From Marinigracilibium pacificum (lineage in GTDB: Bacteria; Bacteroidota; Bacteroidia; Cytophagales; Cyclobacteriaceae): DNA of 64,000 nt. This document shows positions 16,601 to 23,867 of this stretch, one piece after another (the stretch's first letter is position 1; every line of letters begins with the position of its first letter). The stretch is taken from the NCBI RefSeq assembly GCF_012926615.1, contig NZ_JABBNU010000006.1:248001-312000 (forward strand), given 5' to 3'. The notes under the pieces were generated by a model, which saw only the letters and a program-made list of their open reading frames with translations, made no database searches and was not told the DNA's origin. The translations under genes and the position numbers were made by a program.

Positions 16601-19584
16601 GTTGCAATTGCTGTTTTTACCCAGCCTGATTCATCCTTCATATAAAAACCAATTGAAACGTTATTGCCTTCCTGACTAACTTTAGACTGAATAGTAACAG
16701 ATCCATTGTTTAAAGTGACAGGAGAAGTGAATTTTAGCTCGTTGATTACGAATTTATCATGACCAAGTTCGTCTATAATTTCTGTAATTATAGATGCATA
16801 AGTTGTTCCCGGTAAAACGATTTCACCAGATACTTTGTGACCTCTTAAAAATGGAAACTGGTCAATTGAATATTGCTTAGTCCAGATTTTGAATTGATCG
16901 TCACATAGTTCGATTTTTGACCCTGAAAATCTATTGCCTGTAGTAGTAATAGTTGTTTTTTCTCTGGTGTCCGGAACCAATGTGGTTCTTTGCATTTGGT
17001 ATTGAGGAAGACATGTTAAATCCGGAGATCCACTAAAGATCATTTTAGTGAAGTCAACCTTAAGACCAGATGAATTAATATTACCTAAAGATGCCAGAAT
17101 GCTAGTGTTTTCATTCTTTTCTCTTAATAAACTATAAGTTTGAGTTACATCTTTTCTACTATCCTTTGCAATGCTATTAATTGCCTGGGTAAGTACCGGA
17201 TGCGGACTCATTTCTATGAACACATCAATATCATCATTAAGGGCTTTTTCAACTGCAATGTTAAACTGAACAGCATCTCTAAGGTTTCTTGTCCAATAAT
17301 TTGGCGTTAATAAAGAGAATTGGTCTTGTTCAGGAATTACAGTAGAATAGAAAGGTAATTCAGGCTTTTTAGGTGTTATTGATTGTAAGCTTTCAAACAA
17401 CGGAGCTACAAGAGGTTCCATTTGAAGACTATGACTGGCAACATCAACCTTAACCTCTTTACAGAATATTCCTTCAGCGTCAAGTTTTTCAAGAACAACA
17501 CTTAGTTCTTCAGTTTTTCCTGCTATTACAGTTGAGCTATTGGAATTATAAACTGCAACTGAAAGCGAGTCGAATCCTGAGATATATTTGTTAATATCAA
17601 CTGAATTAAGCTCAGTAACAGCCATGCCGTATCCCTGACCTGCAACAGAAGCCATAAGTTTGCTTCTTTTAGTTATGATTTTTGCAGCATCAGTAAGATC
17701 TAAAGCTCCTGCGATATAGGCAGCAGCACACTCGCCCATCGAATGCCCGATAATTGCATCTGGTTTGATACCCCATGATTCCCAGAGTTTTGCAAGGGCG
17801 ATTTCGATAGCGAAAAGTGCTGGCTGAATTATATCAATGCGCTCCAAATATGAGTTGTCAGTAGCATTTAGCACTTCCAAAAGGTTCCAATCAACATATT
17901 CAGATAATGATTCGGATATTTCTTCCAATGCATTTCTGAATACATCAGATGATTTCATCAGATCTTTACCCATACCAACCCACTGGCTGCCTTGTCCAGG
18001 GAAAATAAAGCATACTTTTCCTTTAAGGTTTTTGTTTGCTGGTATTGGTTTTATTTCGTTTTCAATGATTGAAGTAAGCTTATCAATCAGTTCAGATTTG
18101 TTATTTGCTGCAATATTTTTTGAAAATTCAACTGGATAGTTTTTCAATAATGATGCCGCACAAATCATCTGAATTTTTTCTTCAGAAGAAGCTTCGATTT
18201 CTTTAAGATACATCGAAGCATTTTCTTTTATGGCTGTTTTAGTATGTCCGTGAATTCGAAGCATTACCCCAGGGTAATTATGCTTGAATTCTGATTTTTC
18301 AGAAATAAATGATGATAGCGCTACGTGAGCATTTGTACCTCCCCAGCCAAATGAATTTACACCTGCCAGATATTTTTCTTCTTTAGAAACAGGCCATGGT
18401 GTTGTTTCAGACTGAACTTTAACTTTTAATCCTTCAAAGTCAATTTCAGGATTTGGATTGTCAGAATGTAAACTTGGAGGGATCTGATCATATTTAAATG
18501 CAAGAAGGACTTTTATAAGCCCTGCGATTCCTGCCGCACCTTCAAGGTGACCAATATTTGTTTTTACAGAGCCAACAGATAGTGGAGTTGTTCTGTTTTC
18601 GCCAAAAAATCTACCAAGTGCTCTGGTTTCTGTCGGATCACCGAGTCTTGTACCTGTACCATGAGCCTCGATGTAATGAACTTCAGGTGGTTTAACATCC
18701 GTGTTTCTATATGCATCATGGAGCATTGATATCTGTCCTTCAGTACTAGTGGCAGGTAGTGAGGCGTTAAATCCATTATTGTTAACAGAAGTCCCTTCTA
18801 TTACAGCAAGAATTTCATCTCCATCTTCAATTGCTTTGTCAAGAGGCTTTACTAAAACAATTCCAGCTCCTTCACCTCTTACAAAACCATCTGCGTCATC
18901 ACTAAATGTACTACATCTTCCTTTTTTTGATAATCCACCAAACTTTGAAAGAATAACATATTGATCAGGATCTAAAATATGGTTTACTCCACCAACTACA
19001 GCTTGATCAATACTATTATCTAAAATACTTTGGACAGCCTGATGTAGTGCAACAATTGAAGATGAGCACCCTGTGTCAACTATTAAGCTGGCACCACTAA
19101 ATCCAAAAGTATAGGATATTCTGTTAGCAATTATATTTGATGCCTGGCCAACCGCAGAGTGTGATGTAGTAATCGCATTGATGTGTTTGCGATGATGCTC
19201 ATAATCACTCCAGATGTTACCTACGTATACACCGGTTTTGGTACCAAGCCAGTTATTGAAGGTAGAATTTGAATTAGCGATCGCTTCCCATACAAGCTCA
19301 AGCATAAGCTTTTGAGAAGGATTCATTTCTTTAGCTTCAGCAGGAGAAATGTTAAAAAGCCCTGCATCGAAGTCGTTGATGTCGTTTAAAAAAGCACCTT
19401 TATTTTGATATGATTTTTCGGCTGCTTTTGGGTCCGGATCAAAAAAATCACAAACCTTCCAGCGGTCTTCATTCATCATACCAATAGAATCAGTTCTACC
19501 TAAAAGTGAATTCCAAAAATCTTGTGGTGTACTACCGTTAGGGAAACGGCAGGACATTCCTACTATAGCTACTTTATTACTCAT
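13687..19584 (-). CDS. Single-module type I polyketide synthase (KS-AT-DH-KR-ACP-TE)
   Basis: 1965 residues from the ATG at 19584 (MSNKVAIVGMSCRFP). An upstream in-frame start at 19617 would add 11 residues and is less likely. Domains in order: KS with active Cys near residue 172 (DTGCSSSIVALH) and the two His motifs (EAHGTGTRLGD, NIGHLEGAAG); AT with Ser near 615 (GHSMGECAAAY) and a VASHS specificity segment; DH near 915 (HKVSGEIVLPG, and DCCMQ); KR near 1358-1500 keeping the Ser/Tyr/Asn set (FSSASVYMG, GAYITANSM) but with an altered glycine motif (ITGFKGAAF); ACP near 1660 (GLDSLMAVQFRN); and a C-terminal thioesterase (GHSMGG, near 1803, with His in EGDHGYL). There is no ER. One module with TE suggests an iterative enzyme or a short product. 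The extender unit cannot be predicted safely. It heads an operon with the lipocalin-like and STAS-like genes. Confidence 0.93.
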   Translation of the reverse strand: MSNKVAIVGMSCRFPNGSTPQDFWNSLLGRTDSIGMMNEDRWKVCDFFDPDPKAAEKSYQNKGAFLNDINDFDAGLFNISPAEAKEMNPSQKLMLELVWEAIANSNSTFNNWLGTKTGVYVGNIWSDYEHHRKHINAITTSHSAVGQASNIIANRISYTFGFSGASLIVDTGCSSSIVALHQAVQSILDNSIDQAVVGGVNHILDPDQYVILSKFGGLSKKGRCSTFSDDADGFVRGEGAGIVLVKPLDKAIEDGDEILAVIEGTSVNNNGFNASLPATSTEGQISMLHDAYRNTDVKPPEVHYIEAHGTGTRLGDPTETRALGRFFGENRTTPLSVGSVKTNIGHLEGAAGIAGLIKVLLAFKYDQIPPSLHSDNPNPEIDFEGLKVKVQSETTPWPVSKEEKYLAGVNSFGWGGTNAHVALSSFISEKSEFKHNYPGVMLRIHGHTKTAIKENASMYLKEIEASSEEKIQMICAASLLKNYPVEFSKNIAANNKSELIDKLTSIIENEIKPIPANKNLKGKVCFIFPGQGSQWVGMGKDLMKSSDVFRNALEEISESLSEYVDWNLLEVLNATDNSYLERIDIIQPALFAIEIALAKLWESWGIKPDAIIGHSMGECAAAYIAGALDLTDAAKIITKRSKLMASVAGQGYGMAVTELNSVDINKYISGFDSLSVAVYNSNSSTVIAGKTEELSVVLEKLDAEGIFCKEVKVDVASHSLQMEPLVAPLFESLQSITPKKPELPFYSTVIPEQDQFSLLTPNYWTRNLRDAVQFNIAVEKALNDDIDVFIEMSPHPVLTQAINSIAKDSRKDVTQTYSLLREKNENTSILASLGNINSSGLKVDFTKMIFSGSPDLTCLPQYQMQRTTLVPDTREKTTITTTGNRFSGSKIELCDDQFKIWTKQYSIDQFPFLRGHKVSGEIVLPGTTYASIITEIIDELGHDKFVINELKFTSPVTLNNGSVTIQSKVSQEGNNVSIGFYMKDESGWVKTAIATVTLNQTARLPLLDRPEDFDIEISGKDFYSRTENLGISYSGSFNGISNIHGSNGYYFGLISPQEGSPEFNDTMINPAILDCCMQMIFASTDKPENFSSGYLESIKGIKIYDSLNKNIPYLVEASFLSHSTEINPQARIYVYNMDGDPVLKIEQVKAQLIPSISTNTSLPKPYQLVWEEINVDNNNEESTTLSIVGFKNSITDEIKSNLENISSEIINIDGTTDLTKLEHKDVLYIPVSAEGTHANLAEISAENVFNLGKIIQSKPSSITILTNRASGINSEEVNLSHAGIWQATRTAFNENPEIKIRVIDLDSEGFESIDNHIAAELPVQSVVRENSYYQGKPADRQGKQVLPDYFSADDVMVITGFKGAAFEFIGHLVRSGVQKIALISRNPHLNEEKEKQFKEWQENNNVEFVRYACDVSDSEDFKNCLTNIENCLGKITGFIHAAGIIEPERIDSLDLETIKKIIAVKLNGAITMDQFDVNNNLKHFILFSSASVYMGLNGQGAYITANSMLDAIAKNRVSKGKAAVSVNWGVIKDAGMVADNEHLAKYAELEGFIPMMMKNALNSFVQNYNRHYGNIGIIDIDWSKAKEYFRSLNDQEYFSLLADDSESSDSGSKISELIEECKDDNSKLSVIEDYLKRGIANITQISFDDISSSKGFKAMGLDSLMAVQFRNYIESGLNFKLPISQIWKSETIEGLTNFAFSEYNKLAKEAEVEAVADTEINWQGDKNAEVLIFAFHDAGGSSALYSEWQNNLPENCTIASVDLPGRGMADQYSQFDSIEAIVENVANKIKTNSDSKIILLGHSMGGAIATEVCLKLEEEGITPYKLIVSSTPALNSYNPERYNAELKEEDLLKSFPHINAISDSEETTKYLLSLLKSDLKLVNKYRYNRDRVLNTETEVWYALNDDQVSTEQALGWIKLTTKEAVIRKFEGDHGYLYGSEAKDKAIAFIKEMVKTNSKKQKLEWK

Positions 19585-19886
19585 ATCTGTTGAAACGGTC
19601 AAAAAAATGGTTTGCAAATTAACTTTAGATAAAATGATATTGGTAATGGAATTTTATTTTACAGTATCCATGTAATAGTTTTTCCGAAATGTGATGAGAA
19701 TTTGTTAAAGATTCTTTACATAATATGTTAATTTGGAAATAAGGCAGGTGGATCTTGACAATTGATAATGATTGTAATGGTTTTTGGTAGTTAGATTATC
19801 TTTTATTTAATAAATAATCATTATTTTTTTGTGACTTTCATTATTTCCTTGCATGGTTATTATGTTTTAATAAAAATTTAGTATGC
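19585..19886. promoter_or_regulatory. Divergent PKS / phosphopantetheinyl transferase control region
   Basis: 302 bp of AT-rich sequence between the PKS start (minus) and the phosphopantetheinyl transferase start (plus). It must hold both promoters and is the natural site for shared regulation. I see no convincing TAnnTTTG box, riboswitch or strong dyad in it. Confidence 0.5.
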
Positions 19887-20513
19887 ATGACGAACATATC
19901 GGTTTTTTCCTCAAGTTTGGATTCATTAATTCATCTCTACAATGAGGAGAGAATTGTTAGAGAATTGAGCTTAAGAGACAAGTTAACTTATGAAGAATAC
20001 AATGGATTAGTAAGAGATCAGTTTATTGCAGGAAGAATTTTACTGAATAATGTATTGCTTACTGAAGGAATAAAGTCGACAATTAAAGAGATTGAATATT
20101 TGCCTACAGGGAAGATATTAATAAACGGACTCAGTTTTAACATTTCTCATTCAGGAAATTTTGCATGTATTGCATATTGTAAAGAGGATATTGAACTGGG
20201 AGTTGATATGGAAGTTTTTGATAGAGCTGACCAGGAAGTTGAAAGTTTATATAATCTAAATCCTGGTTTATTTAATGTTTATAACTCTAAAAAGGAGAAT
20301 TTGATTAACTGGACAATTGCTGAATCTATTGTGAAATGTGGGAATTTTGGGCTGGATGAAATTGAGTTAATTCGAAAAATTGAACCTAATATTTATAGTG
20401 TTGATAATGAGTTGTTTAGGTTGGAAAGTTGGATTTTTGATGAATTTGTTATTAGTTGTTCGGTAAATATAACTTCGCTAGTTAGTTCGGAATTATATTT
20501 TGATTTAAAATAA
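19887..20513 (+). CDS. Sfp/AcpT-type 4'-phosphopantetheinyl transferase
   Basis: 208 residues. The superfamily motifs are present: FNISHSGNFACIAY, the metal-binding LGVDMEVFDRA and the WT-ESxxK motif in NWTIAESIVKCGNFGL. The enzyme moves phosphopantetheine from CoA onto the conserved Ser of a carrier protein in the cytoplasm. It is divergent from the PKS and 302 bp away, so the PKS ACP (GLDSL) is the obvious substrate; it could also serve other carriers. Sequence is low in GC, like its surroundings. Confidence 0.9.
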   Translation: MTNISVFSSSLDSLIHLYNEERIVRELSLRDKLTYEEYNGLVRDQFIAGRILLNNVLLTEGIKSTIKEIEYLPTGKILINGLSFNISHSGNFACIAYCKEDIELGVDMEVFDRADQEVESLYNLNPGLFNVYNSKKENLINWTIAESIVKCGNFGLDEIELIRKIEPNIYSVDNELFRLESWIFDEFVISCSVNITSLVSSELYFDLK

Positions 20514-20549
20514 ATAAGGCCTGATTGTAATATTAATCAGGCCTTATTT
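20512..20549. terminator. Bidirectional terminator between PPTase and SulP
   Basis: A perfect 14-bp inverted repeat AAATAAGGCCTGAT / ATCAGGCCTTATTT (20512-20525 with 20536-20549) with a 10-nt loop. The left arm overlaps the PPTase stop codon, and the convergent SulP gene ends 15 bp away. Confidence 0.85.
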
Positions 20550-20564
20550 GTAAAATATTTTAGT

Positions 20565-22205
20565 TTATATTTCCTGAGAGCTGGTAGTTTGTTCTTTAGT
20601 AGTGTTGTCTACTATTACCATCGTCTCGGCAAAATGTCTTTCTGAATCCTTCATTGGGTTTTCTTTTGGCCACCCGATTACTTTATATTTAATGTTCTTA
20701 TGTCCTGCAGTAGTTCTGAAGTCTTTAAGTATTTCACTTACGTCAAAATCCATGACTTTTGTTTTCGTTGCATCAACAACTATGTTGCTGTTTTCAGGAA
20801 CAGTATTTAAAGCCTTTAAAATTGCTGCTTTATTTAAGAATGAGACTTCCTCAGATAATTCAATGGTTACTTCTTTCTCATTAATGTGGTCTTCATCTTT
20901 AAAGTAGAATGGATTTTTAAGGTTGTAGTAAAGAATAATGAATATTGCTACAGCTAATCCAATTCCAATTCCAACTAATAAATCAGTGGCAACAATTGCA
21001 ATAACTGTTACTACAAATGGAACAAACTGGGTTATACCATTTTTCCACATTTGAGTGAAAAGAGAAGGTTTCGCAAGTTTATATCCAACAAGGAATAATA
21101 CTGCTGCTAATGAAGCGTATGGTATTTGATTTAATACATTTGGGAATAGAAGTACTGAAGCTAATAGCATTACACCATGGATGATTGCACTCGCCTTAGT
21201 TTTTCCACCAGATTGGATATTAGCACTACTTCTAACAATTACCTGTGTAATTGGAAGACCTCCAATCATACCAGATATTAAGTTTCCAATACCTTGTGCT
21301 TTTAATTCTTTATTTGTTGGTGTGATTCTTTTTTGAGGGTCAAGTTTGTCTGTTGCTTCCACAGATAATAGGGTTTCAATAGAAGCGACTACAGCTATTG
21401 TTACCCCAGCTAACAATACTGCACTAGAATTGTCAATGAAAATATTAAAATCTGGAGTACGGAAGTTACCCAGAAACTCAGTTAAATTTTTAGGAGTTGG
21501 TAATGATACTAACTGATCGGAATTTAATCCAAACGTATTGTTCCCCTTAAATAAATAGTTTAATACAATACCGGCAACAACCGCAACTAATGGTCCCTGA
21601 ATTAATGTGAAGACCTTGTTTTTCTTCATGAATGGCTGTTCCCAGATAATCAGGATGGCTAGAGAGATAACAGTAATTAATATTGCTCCAGGACTTAAAA
21701 AGTCTAGCATGTAATACAATTCAGAGAATGTATTGTGTCCATCAGCTTGCCAGAAACTTAAATCTCCTTCGTAATCTCCATCATATCCTACTGCATGAGG
21801 AATTTGCTTTAGTATAATTATTATACCAATTGCAGTTAACATTCCTTTAATGACAGAATTTGGGAAGTAATAACCTATAATCCCAGCCTTCATAAATCCA
21901 AGTGTTATCTGGATTATTCCGGCTAATACTGTTGCTGCTAATAATGCCTCAAATGATCCCAAAGTATTTTGAGCACTTATTACAATTGCAACTAATCCAG
22001 CAGCCGGACCACTTACTCCTAGCGAAGATCCACTAAAGAATCCAACAACTATTCCTCCAACAATCCCTGCAATAATTCCTGCGAACATCGGTGCTTCTGA
22101 TGCCAGAGCGATTCCTAAACATAATGGAACTGCAACTAAAAATACGATAATACTTGCAGGAAGATCATATTTAATATTTGAAAAAAATCCTTCTTTTAAG
22201 CTCAT
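20565..22205 (-). CDS. SulP family inorganic anion transporter with STAS domain
   Basis: 546 residues. About 10-12 membrane helices start with DLPASIIVFLVAVPLCLGIALAS and the SSLGVSGPAAGLVAI segment, which are SulP signatures. A cytoplasmic STAS domain occupies about 440-530 (TIELSEEVSFLNKAAILKAL, NIVVDATKTKVMDFDVSEIL). SulP proteins move sulfate, bicarbonate or other anions across the inner membrane. Bacteroidota relatives of this length are often placed beside carbonic anhydrases, which would favour bicarbonate, but none is present here. The nearby Rrf2 regulator and a separate DAB carbon pump at 37-42 kb make either substrate plausible. Confidence 0.9.
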   Translation of the reverse strand: MSLKEGFFSNIKYDLPASIIVFLVAVPLCLGIALASEAPMFAGIIAGIVGGIVVGFFSGSSLGVSGPAAGLVAIVISAQNTLGSFEALLAATVLAGIIQITLGFMKAGIIGYYFPNSVIKGMLTAIGIIIILKQIPHAVGYDGDYEGDLSFWQADGHNTFSELYYMLDFLSPGAILITVISLAILIIWEQPFMKKNKVFTLIQGPLVAVVAGIVLNYLFKGNNTFGLNSDQLVSLPTPKNLTEFLGNFRTPDFNIFIDNSSAVLLAGVTIAVVASIETLLSVEATDKLDPQKRITPTNKELKAQGIGNLISGMIGGLPITQVIVRSSANIQSGGKTKASAIIHGVMLLASVLLFPNVLNQIPYASLAAVLFLVGYKLAKPSLFTQMWKNGITQFVPFVVTVIAIVATDLLVGIGIGLAVAIFIILYYNLKNPFYFKDEDHINEKEVTIELSEEVSFLNKAAILKALNTVPENSNIVVDATKTKVMDFDVSEILKDFRTTAGHKNIKYKVIGWPKENPMKDSERHFAETMVIVDNTTKEQTTSSQEI

Positions 22206-22292
22206 GATAAATGTATTTGAAATAATTCAATAACGAAATTATTCATCCCGGACTAACCCGAATGAAATTAGATTTAATAAGGTTTATATGAA

Positions 22293-22640
22293 TTAGATCA
22301 AATTCCGGGGAGGTGGTACTGAATGGTCTTTTAAAACATCTTCATGAGATTTAAGGTATGGGACCTCTATATTTTGAAGTAATACCAGTACATTTTTATC
22401 TAAATGAACATAGTAATCATGGCAAACCACACTTTCTTCTTCTTCAAGCAACACATTTGAAGTAAAAGGGTCATTATCCTCAGTTTGATGATGTTCTTTT
22501 CGAATATCATTGTATTTATCAAGTGTGATATTAATCATCACTGAATTGATAAAAAAACACAGAGAACCTAATACCAATAATGTTACCGGTATTGACCGAA
22601 TGGCAGAAAGCAACTGATATTTGAGATCCCTGGATTTCAT
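22293..22640 (-). CDS. Small single-span membrane protein, unknown
   Basis: 115 residues. A basic N-terminus (MKSRDLKYQ) is followed by one membrane helix (about 19-38, VTLLVLGSLCFFINSVMI). The soluble part is acidic and His-containing (KEHHQTEDNDP, LLEEEESVVCHDYYVH) and ends PPPRNLI. I recognise no family. It lies 87 bp upstream of, and in the same direction as, the SulP gene, so it may be the first gene of that transcript, and it is divergent from the Rrf2 regulator. Confidence 0.6.
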   Translation of the reverse strand: MKSRDLKYQLLSAIRSIPVTLLVLGSLCFFINSVMINITLDKYNDIRKEHHQTEDNDPFTSNVLLEEEESVVCHDYYVHLDKNVLVLLQNIEVPYLKSHEDVLKDHSVPPPRNLI

Positions 22641-22831
22641 TTTATAACAAATATAAAGAATAATTATGATTGATTTTCTTGTTAGGTACTAATAATATGA
22701 AATTGTTTTAGTAAAGGATTGGGTATCATTTTATCAAGTATTGTAACTTGATGGGGAGAATAAATTTGGATTCTGTTATTAATTTAGTGCCATTTCCCTT
22801 AAAATTGTAGTTGACCAATCAGCATACTACT

Positions 22832-23275
22832 ATGCTTTCTAAAAAAGCAAAATACGCTATCAATGCTTTAGTTTTTCTTGCCAAAAAAAGAGGTGAGGGG
22901 CCAGTTCAAATTAGTACTATTGCTGAGTCTGAAAAAATACCTCAAAAATTTTTGGAAGCAATACTTCTTGATATGAAAAATGCCGGAATTCTTAGAAGTA
23001 AGAAGGGTAAAGGTGGTGGATACTTGCTTTTTAAGGAACCATCAGAAGTTAATATGGCTGAAGTGATGAGGTTGTTTGATGGTGCTATTGCTTTTTTACC
23101 ATGTGTTACTCACAAGTATTATGAGCGATGTGATGAATGTAAAGATGAAGAAGTCTGTGGAATTAGGGATGTGTTTATGGATGTCAGAAATTCTACTGTC
23201 GAACTATTGAAAAATGCTACACTTGAAAAAATAATTGAAAGGGAAAATGTTTTATCTTCCCTTTATAAGAATTAA
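22832..23275 (+). CDS. Rrf2 family transcriptional regulator
   Basis: 147 residues from the ATG at 22832 (MLSKKAKYAINALVFLAKK), the usual start of the family; an upstream TTG at 22811 is less likely. The winged-helix domain includes ISTIAESEKIPQKFLEAIL and SKKGKGGGYLL. The C-terminal half holds four Cys (LPCVTHKYYERCDECKDEEV-C), compatible with a redox-sensitive iron-sulfur cluster as in IscR/NsrR/CymR relatives. It is divergent from the small membrane protein/SulP genes and could control them. Its stop overlaps the convergent lipoprotein gene by 4 nt. Confidence 0.9.
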   Translation: MLSKKAKYAINALVFLAKKRGEGPVQISTIAESEKIPQKFLEAILLDMKNAGILRSKKGKGGGYLLFKEPSEVNMAEVMRLFDGAIAFLPCVTHKYYERCDECKDEEVCGIRDVFMDVRNSTVELLKNATLEKIIERENVLSSLYKN

Positions 23276-23700
23276 TTGCATTTTTCTCCACTGTAAAAAG
23301 GATTGCCAAATCCTTGGTTACATTTGTATGATTTTCTGATTGTCAATATCTCCCAGAAATTTGTCCTTTCCTTCATGTAATACTCAGTTCTAATGCCATA
23401 AGTATTGTCTTCGGGAAGAAGCTCTCTATAGACAGTTATCCTCACACTATCTCTCAAAGGCCTTTTGCTTAATACATCTTCGACGATAGCAAATTTCGCG
23501 GCATCATTTGGGTAATCATAAAAATGCTGAATGATAGTCATTGGTTGTAAAGTCCATTCTTCATTATTTTCAGCAGCAAGTGCTATTCTAATATTTAGGT
23601 CCTTTGGATTTATTTCTTCATGTGTATTGTCGAATTTTTTACATCCGGCAATTATTGTGATCAATAGTAAATATGGGAAAAGAATTTTTTTGAAAGTCAT
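23272..23700 (-). CDS. Putative lipoprotein, function unknown
   Basis: 142 residues from the ATG at 23700; a start at 23721 would add a poorly matching leader. The signal peptide (MTFKKILFPYLLLITIIAGC) ends in a lipobox with the lipidated Cys at residue 20. The mature part has no recognised domain and ends with a Cys-containing segment (KCNQGFGNPFYSGEKCN) that could form a disulfide. The stop overlaps the convergent Rrf2 gene by 4 nt. Confidence 0.65.
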   Translation of the reverse strand: MTFKKILFPYLLLITIIAGCKKFDNTHEEINPKDLNIRIALAAENNEEWTLQPMTIIQHFYDYPNDAAKFAIVEDVLSKRPLRDSVRITVYRELLPEDNTYGIRTEYYMKERTNFWEILTIRKSYKCNQGFGNPFYSGEKCN

Positions 23701-23768
23701 TTCTATAAAAATTTTCAGCAAAGATAATATAAAGCAACTAAAACATAGATTTGAATCGGCTCAATAAA

Positions 23769-23796
23769 TGTCATGATTCATGAACAAATTGTCATG
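23769..23796 (+). promoter_or_regulatory. Direct repeat upstream of TonB-dependent receptor
   Basis: TGTCATG occurs at 23769-23775 and again at 23790-23796, exactly 21 bp (two helical turns) apart, about 72 bp before the receptor ATG. A near match to a -7 box (TAATATTG, 23819-23826) lies downstream. The spacing suits a dimeric activator or repressor. This is pattern only, with no known regulator assigned. Confidence 0.35.
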
Positions 23797-23867
23797 TTTT
23801 GTCACATTGTAGGTTACCTAATATTGTAGTCAAGAATATACGATATAAATCATCTAGTATAACTACA

